NCBI GenBank assembly: GCA_000149265.1
Contig: CH002675.1
Span: 133,513 to 197,512, forward strand
Reading direction: 5' to 3'
DNA from: Ciona savignyi
Taxonomy: Eukaryota > Chordata > Ascidiacea > Phlebobranchia > Cionidae
DNA length: 64,000 bases
Under the pieces are notes generated by a model. That model saw only the letters and a list, made by a program, of their open reading frames with translations, had not been told where the DNA came from and did not search any database. Every line of letters starts with the position of its first letter. Within the stretch, counting starts at the first letter, position 1. A program made the translations under genes and the position numbers. This document shows positions 23,072 to 45,297 of the stretch, piece by piece.

Positions 23072-23269
23072 TCTATGGGGAACGAAAACTCTAAGGGGAA
23101 TTTCCGCTATCGGAAAAAAATTGGAAAAAGAGACCTATTTTGGGCGTTTTTGGCGTTATCGTCGATATTTCCAGGTTAGAAAGAAATATTTATTTCAAAT
23201 TTCTAAGAAATTGAAAGGTTTACATTTTTACGGGTGTGAATAAGTTGGAAACACAAAACTAAGATAAAC

Positions 23270-23500
23270 TAGAGAGTGTCAACCACGTGTTTTTAAAAGC
23301 CCCTTTGTGTGTATAGTATATTTTCTGCATTCTGAAACCGATTCCCTAGTTACTTAATCCAATGGTATATCTGATATAAAGAGTATAACATTAATTTCTG
23401 CAAGCAGAAACTGATGGGTTCCCAAGTTACCAATCCAAACATCCATGTTTTCCGAATAAAGTAGGCCTATTCACGTTGGTATATTAACAAACGACAATGG
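23270..23500 (+). repeat. Dispersed repeat, copy 2 of a diverged pair
   Basis: Diverged relative of 20640-20995, sharing agtgtcaacc, tataaagagtataacatt, tgcaagcagaaact, ttcccaagttac and the attcacgtt end. It lies just right of the hAT element. Confidence 0.5.
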
Positions 23501-23873
23501 AAACAAAGAAAAATGATTTATTATTTATATTATTTTAAGCTTTTTGGGAATTTTGATTAATGTATTTTTTCATTGTTATTTAATAATTCTACCACAAAAA
23601 ATGCCTGAAATAAGAGATAATGTGGATGTATTAGTATTCTTGGGTTTGGTGGAAGTTTCCCTTGCTTGATTTATTCACAATTTGTCACTGCATATCTAAT
23701 GCATTTTAACTGAAACTTCAAACAAGTAAAACTCATTAGATCATTTTATTCCTGTGATTATTAGGAGTTAAAGCAAACTAATCAATGGTTTGAGTACGGT
23801 TGGGTGATAAAGGGGTTTACCGGAAAATAGGTTCTATGATGTGTATGGGATATTCGATATTTTTTGTTTGAAT

Positions 23874-24182
23874 NNNNNNNNNNNNNNNNNNNNNNNNNNN
23901 NNNNNNNNNNNNNNNNNNNNNNNNNNNNNNNNNNNNNNNNNNNNNNNNNNNNNNNNNNNNNNNNNNNNNNNNNNNNNNNNNNNNNNNNNNNNNNNNNNNN
24001 NNNNNNNNNNNNNNNNNNNNNNNNNNNNNNNNNNNNNNNNNNNNNNNNNNNNNNNNNNNNNNNNNNNNNNNNNNNNNNNNNNNNNNNNNNNNNNNNNNNN
24101 NNNNNNNNNNNNNNNNNNNNNNNNNNNNNNNNNNNNNNNNNNNNNNNNNNNNNNNNNNNNNNNNNNNNNNNNNNNNNNNNNN
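23874..24182. other. Assembly gap, 309 N
   Basis: Run of N followed directly by (AT)n, so the gap probably spans a dinucleotide repeat. Confidence 0.99.
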
Positions 24183-24282
24183 ATATATATATATGCCAAC
24201 TTTAAAGTGTAGGTTAATGGTACAACATTTTAGAATAGACAACTAAATTGTGGTGGTAATTTTTTGGTTTACTTTAAACAAG

Positions 24283-24455
24283 GTTGCTGAACCCAGCGGA
24301 TTAATGGGTTCTACCAAAATGAACGAATGTCTTAATTATACAACACACTGCAATAGTTCGGGTAACTGGACGATGGGCGTGAGGTGATTGGGCGATTGTC
24401 TGTGTGTTAACCCCCTCGGTTTTACCGTTCACGGGGATAAACATGAATATCCTAA
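24283..24455 (+). mobile_element. SINE, 3' part
   Basis: Starts at the internal block gctgaacccagcggattaat and runs through acaacacactgcaatagttc, gtgtgttaaccccctcggtt and cacggggataaacatgaata. The tRNA-like head is absent; the gap at 23874-24182 lies about 100 bases upstream. Confidence 0.7.
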
Positions 24456-25224
24456 TTACTTTAATTAATAAAAACATTCACCATAATTCACGAACTAGTC
24501 TATGCAAATGAAAGCGTATTGTAATGTCCTCGGATAACTGCGCCTGTGTATATAGGGCTATTAAGGCAAGTGTATAGTGCTCAAACCTTCTTTATAAAAG
24601 TAAAAACAGAAACTTCTTGCTTGAGCAGCTGAATTAGGTTTAAGTTATCACTAAAAGTTAGAAGATTATTTCGACCGGCGATAATACATTGGCAACTTCA
24701 TATATTCATATTTAAAAGTAGAACTAACGTACGATTACTGAAATACTGCTATATTTTAAAATGATTGATAAGGAACACAAATGAACTTTCACAATGACAA
24801 GTTTCCACTTAAAGAGATAATTGATCGACAAATTAAAATACTGAAATTAAGCGAAAACACTTAAGTTTTTAAATTATAGTTCAGTTAACGATGAAAAGTG
24901 CACGATGATATATACAGTTAAACATTGAAACCACATATGCCACAAATTAGTTAAACAGGAAAGTATACTCGTATGGCAAAAACCAACTAGGATGCAAAAG
25001 GCTACAGTAATCTGTAAAATGTTCCAAACATTTGATTTTAACAAACTAACGCTATGTGAAGTATGGTTTCGCTTAAAATTACGGTTTACAAACATTAAAC
25101 TGACATAATGGTAGCTGCTTAAATTTACTGGTTCTACAGCTCAATAACCAAATTAAACTCTTTAACCAGATGGTAATGCCAGAACATCTGGCAAAAAGGT
25201 GAAAGATAATTAATTTACATCTGT

Positions 25225-28200
25225 TTAATAATGTGGTTCAACATAATTTTGCGGCAGTAATCCATTTGCCTTTGTCCGTTGGTTATACCCTTCAAACCAC
25301 CCATCATTATCTGTGGTAGTCTTTGTTAGTGTTATTAAGTCCCCTTTTTTTAGTTCCATTTCATCCGGCGAACTTGGAATGTAATCATAAATCGCTTTCC
25401 ATGAGCTGTGTAGTGCCATAGAGCCAGTTGAGTTTGTAGGCGAATAATCATCTTCGGTGTCGTAGACATGCCCATTTACATTGGCGCTGAAAGCTGGCTC
25501 AATTTGGACTGGAACAGAACCAAATTGTTCATACTCTACAGGTTGCAGTGGGGCAATGCATGTGGATTTTTTTGATACAAACTCTCGAATATCATTACCA
25601 GGGTCACATTTCTCCGTTACTTGTCTGACCTTTTCTCTGCTTTTGTCTAATTTACAGCAGATATCAGATACAAGGTTGCAGCACTCCCAAATTATGTTTC
25701 GCAGGCATTTTATTCGCTCTTCTTCCATTTGTTGAAATACTTCGCAAGCTTCTGAATGCTCATTTATCTAAAATAAACAATGCAAAAGTTAAAAGTAGTA
25801 AACTCCTTCAATGGTTGGTAACACATACTGTAGGAGAGTATTGGATATGTAGGCAGATAGATAACCTTTCTGACATCAGTAATACCGGGCTTTGAATTAG
25901 TAAACAGTAGAATGGTAGAAGTATATTAGATTAATTTTAGTGACATTTAGGCTATATTCACTCTCATGTTTTGTATTAGGTAATCTCTCTTAACGGGGTT
26001 AAACACATTTTATTCACCAACGTGGAATCCACCCATTCGATTAGAAAAATACAGTTCTCACATTCAAGCTAACTGGTGATTGATAATCGGTCAATGTTGT
26101 TGCATGGTTACAAACAAGGAAATAACTGTGTGACTCATAGCTCTTGTTTTCAAACTAAAAGTATTATGCATCATGCATTTCTTCATGAAGTCATTATTTG
26201 CAAGGAGAAACAGGAAGTTGTCTCACAGTAGTTGTGAGTTTGTGCAGCAAAATTTTGTGTGCTTATCTTTATACATTTTTCAGCACTTTTGTGTGCTCAA
26301 GTCCTTGTCTTTGTTTATCAAGTAACTATTTTATGTGGAGAGACCACTGGTGTGCCAGTGTCATTCAAATTAAACAACATATTTGTATTATCATTTTCCT
26401 AATGCTATGAAAGTTGATAAAACAAATCAATTTAATTAGCAGCTTCAGTTGTTGTGTAGTCAACGGTGAGGTTACTAAATTAAAAACACTATTGGATTAT
26501 TTACTCGTCTGATATGGAATATATCAGTAGATCATCAGAGCATGTTGATTTAAACAACTCAGTGCCAATAGTCATATTTGCACAAACTAGCGTGTTAATT
26601 TATATTATTTTAAGAGTAATGTTTCATCTGTCATGCCATCTAAGCAATCGTATCAACACCTACCCATAGTTTCCTTGCACTTTCCACGCAACCAATCGAC
26701 GACTTGTAGTCCTCATCAGCTTTCAGGGCACTGCTACGGCATTGGGCTGCATTCTTCCTTGCTTTTTCCACTTCCTTTGGTTTGTTTCCAAACTTTAGCT
26801 TCTCTGTATCTAAGTCTGCCTTCTCCGCAGATTTGCATTTGCTTTCATAAGAACTCCTGTCATTGATTAGGGTGTATGTAATAAAATTGTTAAATGACCT
26901 TAACTTAATTGCGAATATAGCCTACATTATATTATTTCAGGCAATAAAAAATGTCCCCTTCAGTCGAGTCTATAGCGAACATACTTTACAATCATTACCA
27001 TAAATTGAATAATAAAATATACCAAATATAGTGCAGTAGCTTTGGCAATGATTGTACTGTGCAGGACAAAAAGATGAATTCATAACTTAATATGTTTAAT
27101 TGTTTATTATTGACTAGTTTTCTTACTTGCAACTCATCATTTTTCGATAAAGATCTGCTTTATTTTTGTGCGTTCGGTGAACAATGTCTTCATGCTTTTT
27201 TCTTTCTTCTTTTTGCCTAAAAAGAACAATATTATTAATGTGTTTAAGTGGAAACATATACAATTTTCTCCATGTAAATGAAAAAGCGCAAAGCTTGTCA
27301 TTACATGGGCATAGTCTTGCACTCATTGTGGGCTGTTGGAGTGATTGATCTTAAATAATTAACTATGCTGTTAACATATTAGTACTCGATTGATTACAGA
27401 GCTGAATGATGCAGTAATTTTTCGAAACAAGTAAGACAAAGTTTACTACTTTATTGTTAAAAAGGTACAGCAGCCTTCAAAGTATGCCTTTATGAAAATG
27501 CTCAATTAAAAAGTAAACAATGGAACGTATAATAAAGCATAGATTTTGACTAACTTCTCACGAAATTCATTGAGTTTAGTAGCCTCATCCAAAAAACGCT
27601 GAGCGAGGTTGGAATGAAGTGTGGCCTCCTCCTCTGCTTCAATTCTAAGCATGTCAATAGAAACCTTAAGGCTTCCTCCATACTCTGTGTGGGGACACTC
27701 TAATCTAAACAAGAGGTTGTGGGATACAGTTGGTTAGTTTTGTTGGAAATACACAATTTTTTTTTAGTATTGACAATACTGTTTTTGTTTACCTGAAAAA
27801 AAAATATTATCAGTCGCACCAGGTTAATTATTAAATCACCTTGGTCAATGGATTACCAGTTGTGTTTCCATAGATATTGTAGCTTGTTATTTTACTTTAC
27901 AGTATGACTACGCATGGATGTGTTATTTGCAATCTGGAAGATGGTTAAACCCATATTGAAATTTTTTGTTAAAGAACCACTGTTGTCAGATAAATGTATT
28001 GTTTTAATTGGGACCTTACTTTAATTTAAGTACAAATCATCAACAAGTAGTGGGTTTAATAAAGTGTTTGTAAAAGTGCCTTACATAAGGTCATGATAGT
28101 AGCAAGTGACTAATTTAAACATACAAAGTTTCGCCTATTAGGCTGATACTCTACCTATACACAAGCAAACAATTGTTAGTATTCAAAAAATTAATTCTTC

Positions 28201-30637
28201 TACTGGTGCCCAACACAGAATAGGACCAGTTTATCTTTGGGTATTGGGTGCGTGGAATCCGGGTGTTTATTATTTTACTTACTTTTATGTTGTATGGGAG
28301 TTTGTATTAATAGTTTAATTTAAGTATCGCTAAACATGACCCAATAATTATCCCAGAGGATGGTATTAGTTACCTGTGACCTGCCATAGCACAGATTTCA
28401 GTTTAAAATTGTGTGGGCACTAGTATACTATCAACAGTAATATAAGATTCTCATAGAGGAAATCTTGAAGGGGTCTATCCAAGATATATTTAACAGACAA
28501 CAACCCACTACCAATATTGAGCTGATAACCAGGTGTAACATATTTCTAACAAAAATCCCCAGCATTGTAATACCAGCTTTTCTCTTCTATTATGTTATTT
28601 ATGTTAGTGATATTGATTTTAACAGAATTTTGTTTGAATGTATGCATGTTTTCTATAAATCTTTTATCATATATCCTTGGCTTAAATCGGGGTATTTTCT
28701 TTTATAAAATATAAAAATGTTATTGTTTTAATAATTTGTAAAACTTTACCTTTGTTACTACATTCTGTTAAAGCCCATCCATACAACATTTAATGTTAAA
28801 TTGTTATGTGTAAGTCGTAATTAAATGTTAAACAATTGAAAAGAATTGCACAATGAACGACCTAGGTTAAGAACAACGCGGCTGTAGTCGTCTACCTTAT
28901 ATGGAAAACGGAAATGATGTAACCGAAGAGTGAATGACGGACCGAAAGTAAATGTGCTTTGTTTTTCTCACTGGTCGCTGTTTGTTTTATAGAAACCAAT
29001 GTTACATTATTCGTGTATTTTTAATCGTTGGAATCATTGGAATTGGCTAAAAATATCGACATTCTCGACAGGTGGTGCGACCCTTCCATCACAGCAATCG
29101 TAAATAAACATACATTTTAAAACCTCGTCCCAGCTAAATACAGCATCATGTTAGCAATCGAATATGTTTTCAATAATTTACAAGTTGATACTCAGACAGA
29201 ATTGAATCATTTTCTGTCCAATTGAATTTTGACTTCGCAGACGTGTATGGAAGAACAAGTGTTATAACGAATTTTATTAAAATTTGAACTGAAAACCATG
29301 TGTAAATTTCATAGATAATCTCAACAACAAACCATACAAGTACAACCATAAATTCACAGGCGTTTTATTTAAGCTTCTTGGTGTTGAATAATTTAGTAAA
29401 ATTCCAAAGCAGTATTTTATCAGAATTCAGATTATAATTAGAAAAGTCAATTTACTCGGTAACTTGAACTTTTAAACTTGGCGTATTCTCTAGTGATACA
29501 TAACGTTTATTGCCTTGACTTCAACTGATATTTTAGGATACGGAAAATTGCGGGTCATTACATGTTTTCACTTAACGAATCCATCCAGGTCAAATTAATA
29601 AATGCCTTCGAAAGTGTGGCACTTAAAACTTTTCTAGTGAAATTTCCTTTTTTGGATTTTTTCTTTTTTCCAATATGGTCCATACTTACAGCGCTACCTC
29701 TTCTAAAGCCGACTCCCTATTGTACCGGTCGCTTTACAGCACATTTTTCTTCGGGGCTTTAGTGTAATCATTTTGATATAAACATTTATTTTTCAAGTTT
29801 TATTTATTTATTAAATTTTTATACGTTTTTGGCGACCACGTCAAAATATACCTAAAGTAAATAATTTATTGGGTTATAGACATGTTTTATCGACTGTCGT
29901 TTTTCCGTATTTTTTCCGTGTCCAATTTTTTTTACTAAAGGTCCTGCTTCGTGTTTTTATCGTGGAAAAAACTCAATTATATCGATAGTTTAAAAATATC
30001 TCGTCTCATAATTTACTCTAATATTGCCCTGGCACTTAGCGTATTCAAATCAATTTTTACATATTACGAAAATCTAAATTCGTCTGCACTTTTCGTGTTA
30101 CCGGTACGCGTTGTTTGGTTTAGAAACACTGTCCACAGTGTTTTATGACGTTAACATATTGTGAGAACAATACAAACAAAACACTCTATTCCAAGAATAA
30201 GCTCCAGTATCCAGACTGGACATTTGTGCCGTGTAGCTACTATGACCATAACGACAAGTTTGTTTAACCGGGTAAAATCCGTCTCATGTACTGAATTTTA
30301 AGATAAGTGGACTCGGCAGCAAACCCAGTTTCCGGGTTTAAAGTTATTCAAGGTAAAATTAAAAAATACTACATAAGAGAAATGTTCATTTGAAAACTAA
30401 AACATGGTACTCCGAAAAGAAACAGAACATAAAAACAAACAGCACGTACTTTGAAGCCTTCAGTAAGGCTTTTGCGTAGTCGTCTTCAGCTTTTGATCTT
30501 AATTTGAGATAATCTTCAAGCCACTTGCAAACACGCTGCCCTTCCTTTATGTGCGTCACCACTGTTTCGAATCCATTCTGGGTTAAAAAGTCTCGTTCCC
30601 AAAACGAACCACGAAATGTGCCGGGAGGATATGACAT
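25225..30637 (-). CDS. PSTPIP1: PSTPIP-like F-BAR and SH3 domain protein
   Basis: Complete five-exon model: 30637-30450, 27704-27555, 27216-27127, 26856-26664, 25767-25225. Lengths sum to 388 codons including the stop, and all phases fit. Start ATG at 30637. Residues 1-285 form the F-BAR domain: GSFWERDFLTQNGFE, KAEDDYAKALLKASK, EFREKQKEERKKHEDIV, RKNAAQCRSSA, EHSEACEVFQQ. Human PSTPIP1/2 show the same order and wording. A linker is followed by a C-terminal SH3 domain (about 330-386) with ALYDY-type AIYDYIPSS, DGWFEGYN and LLPQNYVEP. With the SH3 it resembles PSTPIP1 (416 aa) rather than PSTPIP2, which lacks it. Known family members bend membranes through the F-BAR dimer and link PEST-type phosphatases and actin regulators. 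It could represent the ancestor of both vertebrate genes. Confidence 0.93.
27705..30449. other. First intron of the PSTPIP-like gene
   Basis: 2.7-kb intron with canonical GTACGT donor and TTTAG acceptor; no coding segment or clear mobile element recognised. Around 29830-30130 there are several AT-rich open frames without splice support. Confidence 0.6.
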
Positions 30638-33600
30638 AGTTTGGCTTGTTATCGGGGGAAATGGAATACGACTAAGCCAGGAAATGGGTACAAATACGAC
30701 TATAAAATAACCTGAATCTATCAAACTGTAATACAACCACAGAGCATTTTTAGTAAGTATTAATAAAAACCGAAGAACCAATATTGACACATACACACAC
30801 AAACACACATGTATATATATACCCATGATTAAATACATTTAACACAATTCCAATACTTAAAGTTCATCCCTATGTTAACCAAACGACCGAGTCTTATTTC
30901 TAAAGCCTGATTAGAGATTTACATAACTTAACTTTAAAATAATCCTGTCATTTTGCGTCACAATTGAAACTTCTAATAGCATACGTCTGTATTTGAATAT
31001 AAAATTTGCCTGATAAGATCATTGTCTGTATAACTGTTCTGCATTTTCAGAGATAAACCAATTTTTCTGTGTGTGTCTCTTCTTATCAAAATTTCAGTGT
31101 GTGTGTCTTTGTACAGTTTTAATAACCACACCACTTAAATATCAGCACCAATGTATCCATAACCATATTGGATCATATAAACGGTATACCCAGTTATTAC
31201 ATAACATAATTAAGTTAACCAAAAGACTTCACATCAATTAATACAATGTGTTATTAGTGTCGTGAATTATATTATTGCATTAATTATCCTCTAAAACGTT
31301 TACTACTGCACTCGTATGACATTAAAGTTATAGACATTCGCTCTAGCAAGTAATGTATTATGTCTGTTCATTCTTACTTTCCCGTATCCTTTCTTGTTAT
31401 CGTTGAAACCATCTGACTGTTCTGTATTTAGCTCTGTCCGCTTCCTATCTTTCAGGCGCATTTGGTTACTTCTTGGTGTTACATGATTGTATGGTAAATT
31501 GAACAGGCGTCTATTAACAATTTCCCAAAATAACAGCACGGTATACTTTAACACTAATTTCTAATCACGCCAATTTGGCCGTATCTCTTTGCAGCCAATT
31601 CACTATAATAGAGATCGTGACGCGTTATGGTGTGCTATACGTCACGCACGTTGCACGTCGCACGACACACACACAATTGCTTCCTACAGTTTCATATCAT
31701 AACAATACCTTTGAAAATCCACATGGAACAAAAACTGTACTCCTTACTACGCTGTGTCAAGTAACTGCTGACTGCTGTGATCAAGCGCCAGTGTTGTGAA
31801 AACTTCCTGGAATACGTATGGATAACATTTTCGACTGTTGTTCAATTCACACTGTACACACTGAACCGGCAGTAACAGCACTATTTTGTTCACTTAAAAT
31901 CAAGTTTTATTACCAGCCTGGCGGTAAAAGTAAATACTCAACGGCTGTGTACTGTACTGACAGCGTATAAGTAATCTCCCTATACGTCGAAATATTAGAT
32001 TAAAATATGCGATTTAGCTTGTTAAAACTAGTATAGACAGTGTAGAGCATTAGACACTTTAACGCAGATAGTTAAAAATCAAATTTTATGACTGTTCTGG
32101 ACAATACCAGTACAAGACCATGAGTGGTACCCGGCGTTTTACGTCAATAAGAAAAGTCAACAAGACAGCGATTAAAATATTATTTAAGTATAGATAAGCG
32201 GCGATGTATAACCGATTCCTGCTACACTGTACAACAGTAATGTATTCGAAATAATGTAAATCTGCCTTAACAACTAGAGTCTTTATGTAACTCGATACTT
32301 TTTATGTAGTTAGTTACTGAGACAACCCCATTTAGCAACTGAACCCGTCGACCACTTCGCGAATGTGAATTATTCGCTTGCAAATCAATCAAAATTACAG
32401 CGGTGATTCCTAATTTATCGTTTCGTGATACGAATCTGACAGTTTTATAACAACTTTATAATTGCTTTTGTAACACAACAACTATCGCTTGTGACTGAGT
32501 CTGTACTAGCCTTTACAATGACGTCATTTGATACGTTTAAAACGAATTCACACATAAACTGAAAAACATTTCACGCTGTTAATAGGACATGTTATTTCTC
32601 TTTTGCCCCACCTCGCGACAAGGACTGGAGTACAGAAACAACCTATTAGAATATCTTAACTAATTGGCTCCTGCGACTTTTCTAATTACTACCTGCGCCT
32701 TGAAAAACTCACTCACTTTTTTCGTTAACATTATTGCATTACAGCAGTGCTATGCTTTATTTTTGCTTGTGGTGCCGGTATAATTCAGGTATGTTAAAAG
32801 TATTTAGGTGCGTGTGCAATAATATGAGAAGTTTTAATTCGCGATTCCAACTTTTACTTTCCAGCTTTTACAAAGTGAAAGTAGTAACCTGGATTTGTAG
32901 TAAATATTAGTAACTCTTTACTGTAGTCGGCCGTGTCAATACTTTAACAACGTTGTCTTGCCGTATTTTAGTTTAGGTGCCGATAAATAAATAGGAACTC
33001 CTGCTTCACCTCGCCCGTTTGAACTTAAATATTTAAAGCCTAATGTTCCGAAATCCGAACCACGGCGGCATAAGTTCACGCTCTTTAATTGATCGTGAAT
33101 CTCTTTCTCAGCTGTCCGTATTGTCACCTTTTGTGTTCTAGCCTTTCTCCTTTCGTTGCGTCGGGCAAAGTTAGACCGGAGCGTGGAAAGTTGCCTTCAG
33201 TCGTCCAAACGTTGCGGGCCTGATTCCCAAGACGATTAGTGTTGTTCTCTCAATCTACCAGCGTTGGTAGTACGTTCATGCTGGTAAACAATAGTCAAGT
33301 CGAAAAAATGAAAAACCAATGGCAGATGCAGACTGACATATGGACAATGTTATTTATTTTTTGCAGCTTAGATAAGAAAAGATTTTATTAAAACAGACAT
33401 AGTTAAATAAACTATTATTTCATGTTATCTGTTTTACTGCCAATGATTTGTTAATTATTTAATTTTCGCAAAGGATATAGAACCTGTCACCAAAAACTAC
33501 AATATTTAAAATATATCATATCCGTACAACGATTTTTAATTGGGGGTGTCCTGGTAACTAGAAAAGCGGTGCTACAGCGCGGTTAAGCTCGATTTGCTAA

Positions 33601-34592
33601 TTAGTCCACCTTGCTAAGTGGCCTACGGTTTTTGAAAGTGGAAGGCTAGAAATTCGGACATTAGCTTTACCCTTATTAAATTGCGGCACTCTGGTCTAGA
33701 GTTGAATCAATGTATGTAATCGATAGCCCTGTTTTAGGTGGGTGGCCTTGATTAGTTTAATTCGAGAGGCACCTCGCTTTTGCACAAACCTAGTCGCTAT
33801 ACCATGACTTTTAAAGCTTTAATTATTCATCGTTTTTGTTCAAATCTATTTCCGTCGCCCTTTGGGTTTAAATTGAACGTTTTTATTAAAGATTTCAAAA
33901 TACAGATTATTCTATGCCAGATCGATCACACAGTCGCAACGTCGATTCAATTTTTCAGTTAGCTCAATTAGCCCTGTCCTTTTAGCGACGTGATATATAG
34001 CCAGCACTTTAGCTGATAGCGTTTTCAAAGTTCTTCGATAACAGACAGTAAAAGACTGTTACGCTTTGCAAGCAGCAAAAGTAAATGTGGAAGCAAACCT
34101 AAACATAAGCAGCAAAAGTAAATGTGCAAGCAATTGAAAACCTAACATCTTTTGCTGATTGAAAGTAGTAACTCTTTCTATGTAGTGTGGAGGGGCAGGA
34201 TAGTGTCTGTCACTCTTACTTTTTTAATATATATTCGCCTTTTTTGGTAGAAAAATAAATATAGTTTCATAAAAATTCGTTTTTTTATAGTGACTAATAA
34301 ACTTCAGTACATATATCTTAATATAAAAATTACAAGTTTGTGTTATTGCCCAGATTGGCAATCTTCGCAGTTAACTTTAAACTGATCAATCGATCAAAGC
34401 TGTCATTAAGGTATTGCGTTTCGGTAAAAACAGCGTCTCGATGTTGTATACCGCCTTTGTTCTTGATGTGATTTAGAGGTGTTACTAAAACAATAGCAGT
34501 ATCGGTTACACCACATTGCTCTCTTTCCTATGACCTTTTATTTTTAGGATGTTCGGTTTAGTAATATTAGACCTGTAACGAGTTTGATAAAA
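30638..34592. other. Intergenic region between divergently transcribed PSTPIP-like and cholinesterase genes
   Basis: The two genes start at 30637 (minus) and 34593 (plus), so this 4-kb stretch should hold both promoters. There is a CA-rich simple repeat near 30785-30810 on the left. A GC-richer block at 32980-33250 contains a basic minus-strand frame (RSNFARRNERRKARTQK) with no ATG and no homolog I can name. A short duplication (gcagcaaaagtaaatgtg) occurs near 34072 and 34112. No promoter motif was recognised with confidence. Confidence 0.5.
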
Positions 34593-43570
<8,978 letters not shown>

Positions 43571-43611
43571 GTAAGTTTATAAACTTTAAAATCCGCGCCA
43601 TTGGTGTTTAA

Positions 43612-45297
43612 GCTGTAGGGGTTAGTGTAAAGAAATACCTCTATGTAAACTCTACTGGTCCTATCCGTTATTCGGGCTGCAATTAACACATGTTAAGGAA
43701 ACAATTTAATCACATAACTTATAGGTTAATAAGAGCGAAACGGTGTTTGTTAAAAGCGGACATCTCCACATAATCCAATTTGGTAAAATAATGCAAAATC
43801 GTCTTGTTTTTATATATATATTTACTTTCCCTCTATAATCCCAGCAAACATGNNNNNNNNNNNNNNNNNNNNNNNNNNNNNNNNNNNNNNNNNNNNNNNN
43901 NNNNNNNNNNNNNNNNNNNNNNNNNNNNNNNNNNNNNNNNNNNNNNNNNNNNNNNNNNNNNNNNNNNNNNNNNNNNNNNNNNNNNNNNNNNNNNNNNNNN
44001 NNNNNNNNNNNNNNNNNNNNNNNNNNNNNNNNNNNGCGGTATATACTGTAATAAATTCTCGTTATAACAATTTGACAAGTTTCATTTATGCTCTCTTGGG
44101 TGGGAAAGGCGTATCATGCAGTAATAATATTTAACTTTTTGTACTCATATTGAAGCTTCCAGGGTTAAGTACAGCTTTGTATGGTTAATTCGTATGTAGG
44201 ATAGAATATGTTCTTTGGGAATGGAAAGCCGTAAAAATTAGACCCCGCATTTTCAAATATCCAGAATGTTGATTTACAGAGCGTTACCATGTACGGATAT
44301 GTCATTTGTTATTTGGAGTCAGAAAATCGGAGTTGAAGGGTATGATTATCGTTGAATAACCTCCGGGAAAATCATTGAGTTGTGGAATGTATCAGTGCTT
44401 ACGTTAGACAACTCACTCGTCTTGTTGTAGACAACATCGTTAGAGAACTTGGTAAACTATTTCTCTGCATTTGGAATAAGGAACATAAATTTTCAGCATT
44501 TTACTTTAATTAGTATATCAACGACAATAACATCTAATCTACAATATCAACAAAGAAAAACATGAAAGCATGAGGCCTAATATTAGGCTATTCACCGAAA
44601 TGTATACATGGTGTTTGCAGCCTACATGTTAAAATTTACAAACAAGGGAACGGTTGCCTTTACTATTTATTTTACAATTTAGATTACACTTAAAAATGCC
44701 ATGTTCCTTATTTATACTCGTTTCTATTTTTCAGGCATATATTGTAAAAGAAATAGTTTAGAATAGAAAAACAAACGGTTTGTATTACACGTTTGCAGTA
44801 ATATTAATTTTCAGTGAAATAAAACACTTGACAATTATGAAACACAAATACTTAATACAGTTTACGACATATGTATATTACAGCGCATGTATATTATTTT
44901 CCTTTGTCCAACTCAAGTTGGCCTATTCTGATAGCATAATAGCTTTCTAAATTGAAACACATGCGCGTTATAACCTTAACATTGTAATAGAATAGAGTCA
45001 GTAATCGACTGAGCACATTGCCCATTTGAGGTTATAGCATAGGGAAGGTGGGGGTAGTATGTACAAACCAAGTCACTTGTGCCCTTATGTTTCGTAAATG
45101 CTGTGATGTACAGAATACCGGGTACGCTGCGTAGCAATGGTGATTAATGTTTTCTTGTCATGGTAACAATTCGTCTTCTTTATTTATATTAAACGCGCTA
45201 AACCGTGAAATGACGGCGTTATCAATAAATACATCGTCCCTCTGGCGTGGCTAATAAATACTGTTAAACAACATGGAAATAATATAAAAGTCCGTCT
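43612..45297. other. Intergenic region between cholinesterase and the peptide-precursor gene
   Basis: AT-rich, interrupted by a 183-base gap. The two genes converge here, so it should hold both 3' UTRs. An alternative C-terminal exon of the cholinesterase could be here or in the gap, but none was recognised. Confidence 0.5.
43853..44035. other. Assembly gap, 183 N
   Basis: Run of N just downstream of the last recognised cholinesterase exon. Confidence 0.99.

Larger units (their letters stand above)
17200..25224. other. Intergenic region between the RFX6-like and PSTPIP-like genes
   Basis: Eight kilobases of AT-rich DNA. It holds the second piggyBac-type element, a diverged repeat pair (about 20640 and 23270), two SINEs, a hAT element and a 309-base gap. 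It must contain the promoter of the RFX6-like gene near its left end and the 3' UTR of the PSTPIP-like gene near its right end, but no specific sites were recognised. No convincing exon was found. Confidence 0.6.

Noticed and set aside
23817-24242. Open frames across runs of N (also at 43804-44134 and 10040-10427)
   Set aside because: They exist only because N was translated as X.
44190-44262. Possible tail exon of the cholinesterase (frame YVLWEWKAV... ending in Cys and stop)
   Set aside because: The Trp spacing is suggestive, but no acceptor gives the phase required by the donor at 43570; the nearest AG leads straight to a stop.
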